From: Methylococcaceae bacterium
GTDB taxonomy: Bacteria; Pseudomonadota; Gammaproteobacteria; Methylococcales; Methylomonadaceae
Reading direction: 5' to 3'
DNA: 32,372 bases
Assembly: GCA_947505105.1 (NCBI GenBank)
Contig: CANNKG010000040.1
Location: 1-32,372, forward strand
This document shows, in pieces, positions 1-6,826 of this stretch (the first letter of the stretch is position 1; every line of letters starts with the position of its first letter). The notes under the pieces are model-generated. The model was not told the origin of the DNA, made no database searches, and saw only the letters and a list, made by a program, of their open reading frames with translations. Made by a program: the position numbers and the translations under genes.

Positions 1-47
1 TCTTTCAGTTTTTCTAAAATCAGTTTGGAGAAGGTGAGCGCTATCAT
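1..47 (-). CDS. possible 5' end of a gene running off the left edge
   Basis: On the minus strand an ATG at 47-45 opens a frame that stays open to the window edge (15 codons, beginning M-I-A-L-T-F-S-K). An AAAGGA sequence lies about 10 bases upstream of the ATG, a reasonable ribosome binding site. Too little is visible to name a product. The plus strand also has a frame open from base 1 to a stop at 127-129 that I do not recognise, so this call is tentative. Confidence 0.3.
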   Translation of the reverse strand, partial: MIALTFSKLILEKLK

Positions 48-335
48 TCAAGCATTCCTTTGGCGGTATTTTCTTATGGCGTCAAGCATACCGACAAAAG
101 AGGGAATTTTCGTATTTTCGGAAATTTAATTTATGAAAGTCTATAGTTATTCGTTAACTTAACGAAATCGGCAGGGCTTAGTTGGCAAGGTCACCCTGCT
201 GGATATTGCAAAATGGGTGAGATTGATGGTGAAAGCTTTGCTGATGCTTTAGTCTTAGTATAGTTGTCTTTGAGCTTAATTACAGCGACGTTTGGGAAAA
301 ACACTCAGACTTCGGCGTTCGGTAGCCAAGTTTTT
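48..335. other. intergenic region with no recognised gene
   Basis: About 290 bases downstream of the TonB-like gene. I see no convincing reading frame, RNA gene or strong hairpin here. It would contain the promoter of the possible leftward gene at the edge. Confidence 0.5.
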
Positions 336-1229
336 TTAGTTCGCCAGCATACCGGTTTCGTCTGAAAAACTCCAGACTCGTGTAATCACTAGAACATCGA
401 GTTCTTTTAATAAGTCTTTAGGCAGTGGCGGGAAAGGTGCGCTCATGCTGACAATTCTTTTGGCAGCCTCGTCCAGTTCTGGAAAGCCCGACGTTTTGCT
501 AATATGAATACTGTAAATGCTGCCGTCGGCTTTAATACCGACATCCATGGTCAATCGGCCATTAAAATTTTTCTTGCGAGCGGCTTCCGGGTAATTGAGA
601 TTGCCGGTTCGTTCCACTTTCGCTTCCCAATCCATAATATATTGAGCGGCTACGTATTCATGAGTGCTGACGGAATTGATCGATTTGATGCGGGTTTGAT
701 CTTGCGTTTGGTGATCCTGAATGATTTGTTTGCCTAGCTGTGAGATTTGCATGCGTAAATCTTCAACGGACAGTGTAGGTTGGGGTTTGTTCGGCGTAAC
801 TATCGGAGATGGCGGATGATTGGAGTTAGGTTGAATGTTGCTGGGTTGAGGTGTGGTGGTTTTTTTGGTGATGACTTTAGTCGCGACAGATGTGGGTACA
901 GGTTCGGTTTTTTTCTGAGGGGCTATTGTCGGTTCACTTTGTCCGGCACTGGGAATTTTTAGTTTTGGCGGTTCGAGTTTGGTGCGAACTTCTCCGGCCC
1001 CTATTTGGTGTGCTTGTGCTAAAAGACGAGCATGTTCGGGAGCTTTTTGTGCTTTGGTATTCACCAGGGTTATTTCAATGGCCTTGGTGACACGATTATA
1101 TTCAGGAGCTTTGTAGCGAACGCCTAGTATCAAAATAGCATGGATGAGGGCTGCAATAAATAAGGATATTAGTAATCTATCATTGCCCGAGACAATGGCT
1201 CTGGAATCAAAAGGTGTGTTCTGGAGCAT
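336..1229 (-). CDS. TonB-like energy transducer
   Basis: This 297-residue protein should couple the inner-membrane proton motive force (through ExbB/ExbD, not present here) to outer-membrane transporters. It has a short cytoplasmic N-terminus, one membrane segment at about residues 19-37, a Pro/Lys/Thr-rich linker at about 85-155, and a C-terminal TonB fold at about 210-290. That fold contains the YPEAARKK motif and a G-x-L-x-x-x-V-G-I-K-A-D-G-S pattern. The ATG at 1229 lies 5 bases after the glutathione synthetase stop, so the two are probably co-transcribed. A tonB-like gene beside gshB is common in gammaproteobacteria. TonB paralogues are numerous, so the partner receptor cannot be told from this sequence. 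Confidence 0.88.
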   Translation of the reverse strand: MLQNTPFDSRAIVSGNDRLLISLFIAALIHAILILGVRYKAPEYNRVTKAIEITLVNTKAQKAPEHARLLAQAHQIGAGEVRTKLEPPKLKIPSAGQSEPTIAPQKKTEPVPTSVATKVITKKTTTPQPSNIQPNSNHPPSPIVTPNKPQPTLSVEDLRMQISQLGKQIIQDHQTQDQTRIKSINSVSTHEYVAAQYIMDWEAKVERTGNLNYPEAARKKNFNGRLTMDVGIKADGSIYSIHISKTSGFPELDEAAKRIVSMSAPFPPLPKDLLKELDVLVITRVWSFSDETGMLAN

Positions 1230-1234
1230 GATGT

Positions 1235-2179
1235 TTACAAGGTTTGTTCAATATGATCCATCAACAAGCCGCAGATGTTCAAGTTGAACTGCTTATCTAA
1301 TTCTTGAACACAGGTTGGGCTGGTGACGTTGATTTCGGTCAGAAAATCGCCAATTACATCAATTCCTACAAAAATCAAGCCTTTTTCACGTAAAGTGGGT
1401 CCCACTTGTTCTGCAATCCATCGATCGCGAGCGGTAAGTTCTCGGCCTTCGGCGGTGCCGCCAGCGGCTAGATTGCCGCGCGATTCGCCGAGCGCGGGGA
1501 TGCGCGCTAATGCATAGGGTACGACCTCGCCATTGACGATCAGAATGCGTTTGTCCCCATCTTTGATTTCCGGGAGGTATTTTTGAGCCATGATATAGCG
1601 AGTGGTGTATTGGGTCATGACTTCCAGAATGACGCTTAAGTTTGGATCACCTTGACGTAGATGGAAAATCGAACTACCTCCCATACCATCTAGGGGTTTT
1701 AAAATGATTTCACCATGTTTATGTAAAAATTCTCTAAAACGTTTTGGTTCTCTTGCAACCAAGGTATCGGCACAACATTGAGGAAACCAAGCGGTAAAGA
1801 GTTTTTCGTTGGCATCGCGTAGTGACTGAGGTTTATTAATGACATAGGCGCCCAAGCTTTCGGCTCTTTCCAAAAGATACGTTGCATAAATATACTCCTG
1901 ATTAAATGGTGGATCTTTACGCATGATGATGACATCAAGTTCATCCAGGGGTATGTCTTGTTCGGTGGTGAACTCAAACCAGTTTTCCGGATTGCGTTGC
2001 ACATTAATGTTGCGAGTGCGCGCATATGCTCGACCATTATACAAATACAGATCGTTTAATTGCATGTAATGCAATTCCCAATGACGGGCCTGGGCTTCAA
2101 GCAGCATTGCAAAGCTGGTATCCTTTTTGATATTAATTTGTGCGATGTCATCCATGACCATGCCTAATCTGATTGTCAT
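1235..2179 (-). CDS. gshB: glutathione synthetase
   Basis: This enzyme performs the ATP-dependent ligation of gamma-glutamylcysteine and glycine, the last step of glutathione synthesis, in the cytosol. At 314 residues it matches the usual proteobacterial length of about 315. The N-terminal pre-ATP-grasp part begins with IRLGMVMDDI. The ATP-grasp part shows ILKPLDGMGGSSIFHL, the DGDKRILIVNGE strand and RGNLAAGGTAE. The metal and substrate end is GIDVIGDFLTEINVTSPT. The start ATG at 2179-2177 has only a weak GA-rich ribosome site. It is the first gene of a probable gshB-tonB operon and is divergent from rpmB. Confidence 0.97.
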   Translation of the reverse strand: MTIRLGMVMDDIAQINIKKDTSFAMLLEAQARHWELHYMQLNDLYLYNGRAYARTRNINVQRNPENWFEFTTEQDIPLDELDVIIMRKDPPFNQEYIYATYLLERAESLGAYVINKPQSLRDANEKLFTAWFPQCCADTLVAREPKRFREFLHKHGEIILKPLDGMGGSSIFHLRQGDPNLSVILEVMTQYTTRYIMAQKYLPEIKDGDKRILIVNGEVVPYALARIPALGESRGNLAAGGTAEGRELTARDRWIAEQVGPTLREKGLIFVGIDVIGDFLTEINVTSPTCVQELDKQFNLNICGLLMDHIEQTL

Positions 2180-2330
2180 TGTCGTCTCGTTCGGTTGGGG
2201 GGAAGAAAGTACCTAAAGCTAAGCTAGTTTAAATTTCAAATATTTAGTTGTTGTCTGGCTTAGATGTTATGTTTAGGCCTGATGCTCAAGGCATTCTAGC
2301 AATTTTATCAATAAATTCTGAAAATTGTTA

Positions 2331-2359
2331 TTTACCGCAAAAAGAAATTTTGGTATAAA
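2331..2359 (+). promoter_or_regulatory. sigma-70 promoter of rpmB-rpmG
   Basis: A TTTACC -35 (2331-2336) and a TATAAA -10 (2354-2359) are separated by 17 bases. A G/C-rich discriminator (GGGCGGC) follows directly, a feature typical of stringently controlled ribosomal promoters. It lies about 45 bases before the rpmB start. Confidence 0.55.
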
Positions 2360-2402
2360 GGGCGGCTAATTTAAAAATAAAGGCATTTAATAGAGGTTAA
2401 TC

Positions 2403-2639
2403 ATGTCCAGAGTCTGCCAAATTACCGGTAAACGTCCTGTTACTGGAAATAATGTTTCACATGCTCATAATAAAACCAGAAGACGTTTTTGTCCTAATCT
2501 TCAACATCATAAGTTTTGGGTTGAAAGTGAAAATCGTTGGGTTCGTTTGAGAATATCCACCAAAGGTCTGCGTGTTATTGATAAAAAAGGGATCGATGCC
2601 GTTTTAGTTGATTTGCGTAGCAAAGGCGAAAAAATTTAA
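2403..2639 (+). CDS. rpmB: 50S ribosomal protein L28
   Basis: A 78-residue component of the large ribosomal subunit, exactly the usual enterobacterial length. It starts [20 protein letters not shown] and has the basic [14 protein letters not shown] and [15 protein letters not shown] segments of L28. An AGAGGTT ribosome site precedes the ATG. rpmG follows after 12 bases, the standard two-gene operon. Confidence 0.98.
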   Translation: MSRVCQITGKRPVTGNNVSHAHNKTRRRFCPNLQHHKFWVESENRWVRLRISTKGLRVIDKKGIDAVLVDLRSKGEKI

Positions 2640-2651
2640 GAGGAATGCGAT

Positions 2652-2807
2652 ATGCGCGATAAAATTAAACTCGTTTCAAGTGCAGGTACTGGTCATTTTT
2701 ATACAACTGACAAAAATAAACGCAACATGCCTGAAAAAATGGAAATCAAAAAATTCGATCCAGTGGTTCGTAAGCATGTGATGTATAAAGAAGCCAAAAT
2801 CAAGTAA
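2652..2807 (+). CDS. rpmG: 50S ribosomal protein L33
   Basis: A 51-residue ribosomal protein of the large subunit. It begins [19 protein letters not shown] and ends KEAKIK, the usual L33 pattern ([21 protein letters not shown]...[10 protein letters not shown]). It lacks the zinc-binding Cys pairs of the C+ form, so it is a C- paralogue as in most gammaproteobacteria. AAGAGGAA precedes the ATG at a good distance, and the gene is co-transcribed with rpmB. Confidence 0.97.
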   Translation: MRDKIKLVSSAGTGHFYTTDKNKRNMPEKMEIKKFDPVVRKHVMYKEAKIK

Positions 2808-2828
2808 TATCATTGAATACCTCTAAGG

Positions 2829-2878
2829 TTTGTCTGGCAAACCACTACTGTTAAATGTGGTGGTTTTGCCGGGACAAA
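2829..2878. terminator. long imperfect hairpin between convergent genes
   Basis: TTTGTC-TGGCAAACCAC pairs with GTGGTTTTGCC-GGGACAAA around a loop near 2847-2855. It sits between the end of rpmG and the end of the convergent gene at 2884, so it can serve both. A clear run of T is missing on both sides, so efficiency is uncertain. Confidence 0.5.
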
Positions 2879-2883
2879 TTGTC

Positions 2884-4251
2884 TCAACTCGCTTTGAGTT
2901 TATCTAATACCTCCTTCAGTTTTTCAGTTTGTTTGAATAGCACTCGGTATTGTTTTTCAGCAAGCTCCTTTTCTTCCCGAAGCGTCTCGCTTTGTTGAGT
3001 GAGTTTTTGCACCAGATGTTTTAAGTGCGAATTCTCGGCGATGAGTCGCTCAATTTGTTGTTCAGAAATTTTTGAAAAATCAGGTTTCGGTTCTGGTGTG
3101 GTCGTGCCTTGGTGTGCTGGATTTGGTTGTTCAGTCTGAACAGATGCTTCTGCGGAACCTTCTACAAATTCAAGAGGGCTGACCAGCAGGTCTTCCGTGA
3201 GGCTTCGTAAGCCCCCTTTTAACACCTTTGCGTTAAATTTATTGCGTAAAAGTAAGAAGGCTGCGGCTTCACTGGTTTTTCCATCTTGACAAATCGTAAT
3301 GATCGTTCGGCTTCGATTGAACATTTTGAGTTGCAATTGCATGCGCAGAGAGAAAAACGGCGCGCTGATGCAATGTTGCAAATGTTTAGTATTGAATTCA
3401 TCTTGTAGGCGGACATCCAGCAAAATTGCGTCATTGTTGATTTCATTAGCTAATTCTTTGGGTTCAACATACTGCAGAGTCGGGTTTTTTATCAGGGTAA
3501 TGAATTTTTCTTTATTAATTCGCAACAAGGCAACATTGGTGAGAGCTGTAACGTTGACATTGACGGGGTCGTCGGAAATTAAAGCATCTTCGCCAAAGCT
3601 ATCCCCGGTTCTTAGTTGAGCTAGATTGATTTCTCGTGCGTTTGGGTTGGGTTTGCGGGATAAGATACACTCGCCTTTCTTAATCAGATAAAAATATTCA
3701 CCTACGCTATCTTGTTTTAGAATGATGTGATCTTTAGGAAAATCAACTGATTCAAACCCCATAAGCAGTTTTTGTAAATTTGCAGGAGGCAACTTTTTGA
3801 AAATCGGCGATTTTAAAATAATCGTCATCCAATCATCAGAATTGCCTTCTGATTGAATATCCAGCATATCACTCCTGTCCTCTTGATCAAGATTGGTTTG
3901 AGTTACCATTAAAAGATCTGGGTCTAAACGTATATAAGTTACTGAAGTTAGCGCAACGGCATCAATTTTGCGAGGAATTTGATGGGCCAGTGCAAAGCGT
4001 CCAGAGCATGTTTTGGCATGGATAATTTCTACTTGCATTTCGGCGGTTTGTAAAGATACCTCGCCATTTATCAGGTAAAACAAATCTCTATTGGTTTCAC
4101 CTTTGGTAAATAAAGCCTCTCCAGTTTCAGCTTTCAATAAAGTCATTTTCGCACAAATATTTTCAAAGCGAGATAGTGGAATAGTGGCTAAAGGAATTAA
4201 CTTGCGAATTTCCTGTGCTTCTTTAGAATTGATAGGGATCGGCATAGTCAT
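2884..4251 (-). CDS. tandem cyclic-nucleotide-binding-like domains plus rhodanese domain
   Basis: A 455-residue cytosolic protein with no membrane segment. A first CNB-like beta-roll spans about 17-120 and a second about 148-255 (ILKQDSVGEYFYLIKKGE, then GDSFGEDALISDDPVNVNVTAL). A rhodanese-like domain at about 262-352 has a possible active Cys321 in ICQDGKTSE. A Pro/Glu-rich linker leads to a C-terminal coiled coil at about 395-452. In CNB proteins that bind cAMP the phosphate cassette normally has an Arg after the FGE(L)AL motif. Here that place reads P-V-N, so cAMP binding is doubtful. It may sense something else or serve as a scaffold. It is divergent from the downstream protease gene with about 155 bases between them. 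The exact role is unknown. Confidence 0.85.
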   Translation of the reverse strand: MTMPIPINSKEAQEIRKLIPLATIPLSRFENICAKMTLLKAETGEALFTKGETNRDLFYLINGEVSLQTAEMQVEIIHAKTCSGRFALAHQIPRKIDAVALTSVTYIRLDPDLLMVTQTNLDQEDRSDMLDIQSEGNSDDWMTIILKSPIFKKLPPANLQKLLMGFESVDFPKDHIILKQDSVGEYFYLIKKGECILSRKPNPNAREINLAQLRTGDSFGEDALISDDPVNVNVTALTNVALLRINKEKFITLIKNPTLQYVEPKELANEINNDAILLDVRLQDEFNTKHLQHCISAPFFSLRMQLQLKMFNRSRTIITICQDGKTSEAAAFLLLRNKFNAKVLKGGLRSLTEDLLVSPLEFVEGSAEASVQTEQPNPAHQGTTTPEPKPDFSKISEQQIERLIAENSHLKHLVQKLTQQSETLREEKELAEKQYRVLFKQTEKLKEVLDKLKAS

Positions 4252-4406
4252 TCAGTTGGCGTGTTGGTTAATCAATTGTGTTCCGCGTTACTGGACACTC
4301 TCCACGCGTTGTGTGAATCATAGTAATTTTTGCAGATTATTAAACATTTTTAACGAACTATTGTCTATGCTCTGTCCTATCCATCTTAAATTATTGGTCA
4401 TAAATT

Positions 4407-5765
4407 ATGCGAATTAAATTTAATTTATTGTTGTTGTATTTTTTACTACTATCAATGGAGTCGGTCGTTTCGTTAAGTTATGCGGCTTTGCCTTCAAGTA
4501 TAAACAATCAACCGCTGCCAACTATTGCACCGATGCTGGAAGCTGCAATGCCGGCGGTTGTGAATATATCTACTACCAAAAATATTCAGATAGTCGACAA
4601 TCCCTTATTGCGCGATCCGTTTTTCAGGCATTTTTTTCAGGTGCCTGATAGTCCTCAGCGTCAACAAAAGAATAGTCTAGGTTCAGGAGTCATTATAGAT
4701 AGTTCTCAGGGCTTTGTGTTGACAAATAACCATGTTATTGATAAAGCAGATAAAATTATGGTGACTTTGAAAGATGGTCGGCAATTTGATGCAAAGTTAA
4801 TCGGAACTGATCCCGAGTCCGATGTTGCCGTGATTCAGATTTCAGCCGACAATTTGACTGCCTTGCCGATTGCAGATTCTGCCCAGTTGCGTGTTGGCGA
4901 TTTCGTGGTGGCAATCGGAAATCCCTTTGGGTTGGGGCAGACGGTCACTTCGGGTATCGTCAGTGCCTTGGGACGCTCTGGTTTAGGGATTGAAGGTTAT
5001 GAAGATTTTATTCAAACCGATGCCTCAATTAATCCCGGAAACTCAGGGGGCGCCTTGGTAAATTTACGTGGGGAATTGGTCGGTATGAATACGGCTATCC
5101 TGGCACCAACCGGGGGTAATGTCGGGATTGGTTTTGCGATTCCGACCAATATGGCAATAACGATTAAAGATTCGTTGGTTAAGCATGGCGAGGTGCGACG
5201 CGGATTGTTGGGTGTGGCGACTCAGGATTTAACGCCCGAACTGGTCAATGCGTTTAATTTGCCCAATCCGTTTGGTGCGGCGATCAGCCGGATTGATGCC
5301 AATTCCCCTGCCGCGCGAGCAGGTCTTGAGCCGGGCGATATTATTGTTTCGATTAACGACAAGCAGGTCAAAAATAGCTATGAAATTCGTAATATGATCG
5401 GTTTGTTGCAAATTGGCGATGAGGTCAATATTGAATATTATCGCGGCAGTAACAAACAATCGACTGTTGCGGTTATTGGTAAGCCTCAGCGGCCCCATCT
5501 TGATGGTGGTAAGCTTCATCCAACCTTAAGTAAAACTCTGTTAAGTGTGCCCGGGAAAAATCAGGTGGAAGGTGTGCTATTTGAAAAAATCGATTCAAAT
5601 TCCTACGCATGGAAAGTCGGACTGCGACCGGGAGATATTATTGTGTCTGCAAATCGCTACCGGATTCATAATCTGGAAGAACTTAATCAGGTAGTTAACC
5701 CTGATGCGGGATTATTGATTAATATTCAACGTGGCGAAGAGGGCTTTTTTGTGTTGTTGAAATAA
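4407..5765 (+). CDS. degQ: periplasmic Do/DegQ-type serine endoprotease
   Basis: A 452-residue HtrA-family protease-chaperone that degrades misfolded periplasmic proteins. An N-terminal signal peptide (hydrophobic 6-22, likely cut after AYA near residue 26) is followed by the trypsin-like domain. The triad is His109 (TNNHVID), Asp139 (DPESDVAVI) and Ser213 (NPGNSGGAL). Two PDZ domains lie at about 255-350 and 365-450, the second ending the protein. Two PDZ domains and a short loop LA fit DegQ/DegP/MucD rather than the single-PDZ DegS. The ATG at 4407 gives a complete signal peptide. Confidence 0.93.
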   Translation: MRIKFNLLLLYFLLLSMESVVSLSYAALPSSINNQPLPTIAPMLEAAMPAVVNISTTKNIQIVDNPLLRDPFFRHFFQVPDSPQRQQKNSLGSGVIIDSSQGFVLTNNHVIDKADKIMVTLKDGRQFDAKLIGTDPESDVAVIQISADNLTALPIADSAQLRVGDFVVAIGNPFGLGQTVTSGIVSALGRSGLGIEGYEDFIQTDASINPGNSGGALVNLRGELVGMNTAILAPTGGNVGIGFAIPTNMAITIKDSLVKHGEVRRGLLGVATQDLTPELVNAFNLPNPFGAAISRIDANSPAARAGLEPGDIIVSINDKQVKNSYEIRNMIGLLQIGDEVNIEYYRGSNKQSTVAVIGKPQRPHLDGGKLHPTLSKTLLSVPGKNQVEGVLFEKIDSNSYAWKVGLRPGDIIVSANRYRIHNLEELNQVVNPDAGLLINIQRGEEGFFVLLK

Positions 5766-5767
5766 AT

Positions 5768-5781
5768 ATCACTTAAGTGAT
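5768..5781. repeat. perfect 14-base palindrome ATCACTTAAGTGAT
   Basis: A perfect inverted repeat starting 2 bases after the protease stop codon, in the gap before moaB. It is not followed by a T run, so it is not a classical terminator. It could be a protein-binding site or chance. Confidence 0.35.
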
Positions 5782-5874
5782 GAATTTTCATGGTGTCTTC
5801 AGGAGAGAATAATTCTTGATCGGCATCATGAACCATTCATTTTGATCGTTAACGCTGCTAGAGAAACTTCGCCC

Positions 5875-6396
5875 ATGAATACCGAAGTCCAATTTGTTCC
5901 TCTGGATATTGCCATTTTGGTCGTATCCGATACCCGTACTGAAAATACCGATCGCTCTGGCGTCGCTTTGGTCGAACGGCTAATTCAGGCGGGTCATCGC
6001 GTGTACGAGAAAAAAATCGTGCCCGATGATATTTATCAGATCCGCGCGCTTGTGTCAGCATGGATCGCGCATTCGCAGGTGGATGTCATTATTTCCACGG
6101 GGGGAACTGGTGTCACTGGGCGGGATGGAACGCCGGAAGCGATACAACCCTTGCTCGATAAACAATTGGATGGTTTTGGTGAAATCTTCCGTATGTTGTC
6201 GTTTCAGGATATTAAAACTTCTACTATTCAATCCAGAGCGATTGCTGGTGTTGCCAATGGTACCTACGTTTTTTGTTTGCCCGGTTCGCAAGGTGCATGC
6301 ACGTTGGCTTGGGATCAACTTATTCAAGCCCAGCTCGATATCCGCACCAGACCGTGTAATCTTGCCCAGTTAATTCCACGTTTGAAGGAGTCTTAA
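5875..6396 (+). CDS. moaB: molybdenum cofactor biosynthesis protein MoaB
   Basis: A MoaB/Mog-fold protein of the molybdopterin pathway (adenylylation of molybdopterin in this family). I chose the ATG at 5875 (173 residues, MNTEVQFVPLDIAILVVSDTR) because homologues start just before this strand. An upstream TTG at 5842 would add 11 unlikely residues. Diagnostic parts are ILVVSDTRT, the IISTGGTGVTGRDGTPEAI nucleotide/pterin loop and VFCLPGSQGACTLAWDQLI. No other molybdenum cofactor genes are in the window. The DUF423 gene starts 1 base after its stop region. Confidence 0.92.
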   Translation: MNTEVQFVPLDIAILVVSDTRTENTDRSGVALVERLIQAGHRVYEKKIVPDDIYQIRALVSAWIAHSQVDVIISTGGTGVTGRDGTPEAIQPLLDKQLDGFGEIFRMLSFQDIKTSTIQSRAIAGVANGTYVFCLPGSQGACTLAWDQLIQAQLDIRTRPCNLAQLIPRLKES

Positions 6397-6397
6397 G

Positions 6398-6781
6398 ATG
6401 CGTCCACCTTGTCTGTTGCTCGGGGCATGTTCAGCATTTAGCGCTGTTGGTTTCGGTGCTTTTGGTGCGCATGCTTTGAAAAGTGTACTGGCCCCGGAAA
6501 TGTTGATCGTTTACCAAACGGGTGTTACTTATCAGATGTGGCATGCTTTGGGCTTGATGGTGCTCGCATTGCTTTCATCGAGTGATTCTCGGAGTAAGCT
6601 ACTCGATTGGGTCGGCTGGCTCATGTTTGCGGGCATTGTGATTTTCTCTGGGAGTCTTTATGTGCTAACCATTGCTAATTTACGCTGGCTTGGTATGCTG
6701 ACGCCCATAGGCGGCATGGCTTTTTTGAGTGCTTGGCTGTTACTGATTATTTATGCGGTGAAGAATAAGCCGTTGCGATGA
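6398..6781 (+). CDS. DUF423 family inner-membrane protein
   Basis: A 127-residue hydrophobic protein with four predicted membrane helices (about 5-24, 45-63, 72-94, 97-118). The N-terminal pattern GACSAFSAVGFGAFGAHALK and GSLYVLTI...WLGMLTPIGGMAFLSAW are typical of DUF423 (YgdD-like). A ribosome site AAGGAG lies inside the end of moaB, so the genes are translationally close. Function is unknown in the family. Confidence 0.9.
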   Translation: MRPPCLLLGACSAFSAVGFGAFGAHALKSVLAPEMLIVYQTGVTYQMWHALGLMVLALLSSSDSRSKLLDWVGWLMFAGIVIFSGSLYVLTIANLRWLGMLTPIGGMAFLSAWLLLIIYAVKNKPLR

Positions 6782-6826
6782 TTTTTCTCAATAATTCATT
6801 ATTTACTCAACTTTACTTTTCTGATT

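Noticed and set aside
5229..5519. Antisense frame inside the protease gene
   Set aside because: It is a shadow of the strong DegQ-type reading frame, as are the other overlapping frames in tig, pepN, clpX and nrdJa.
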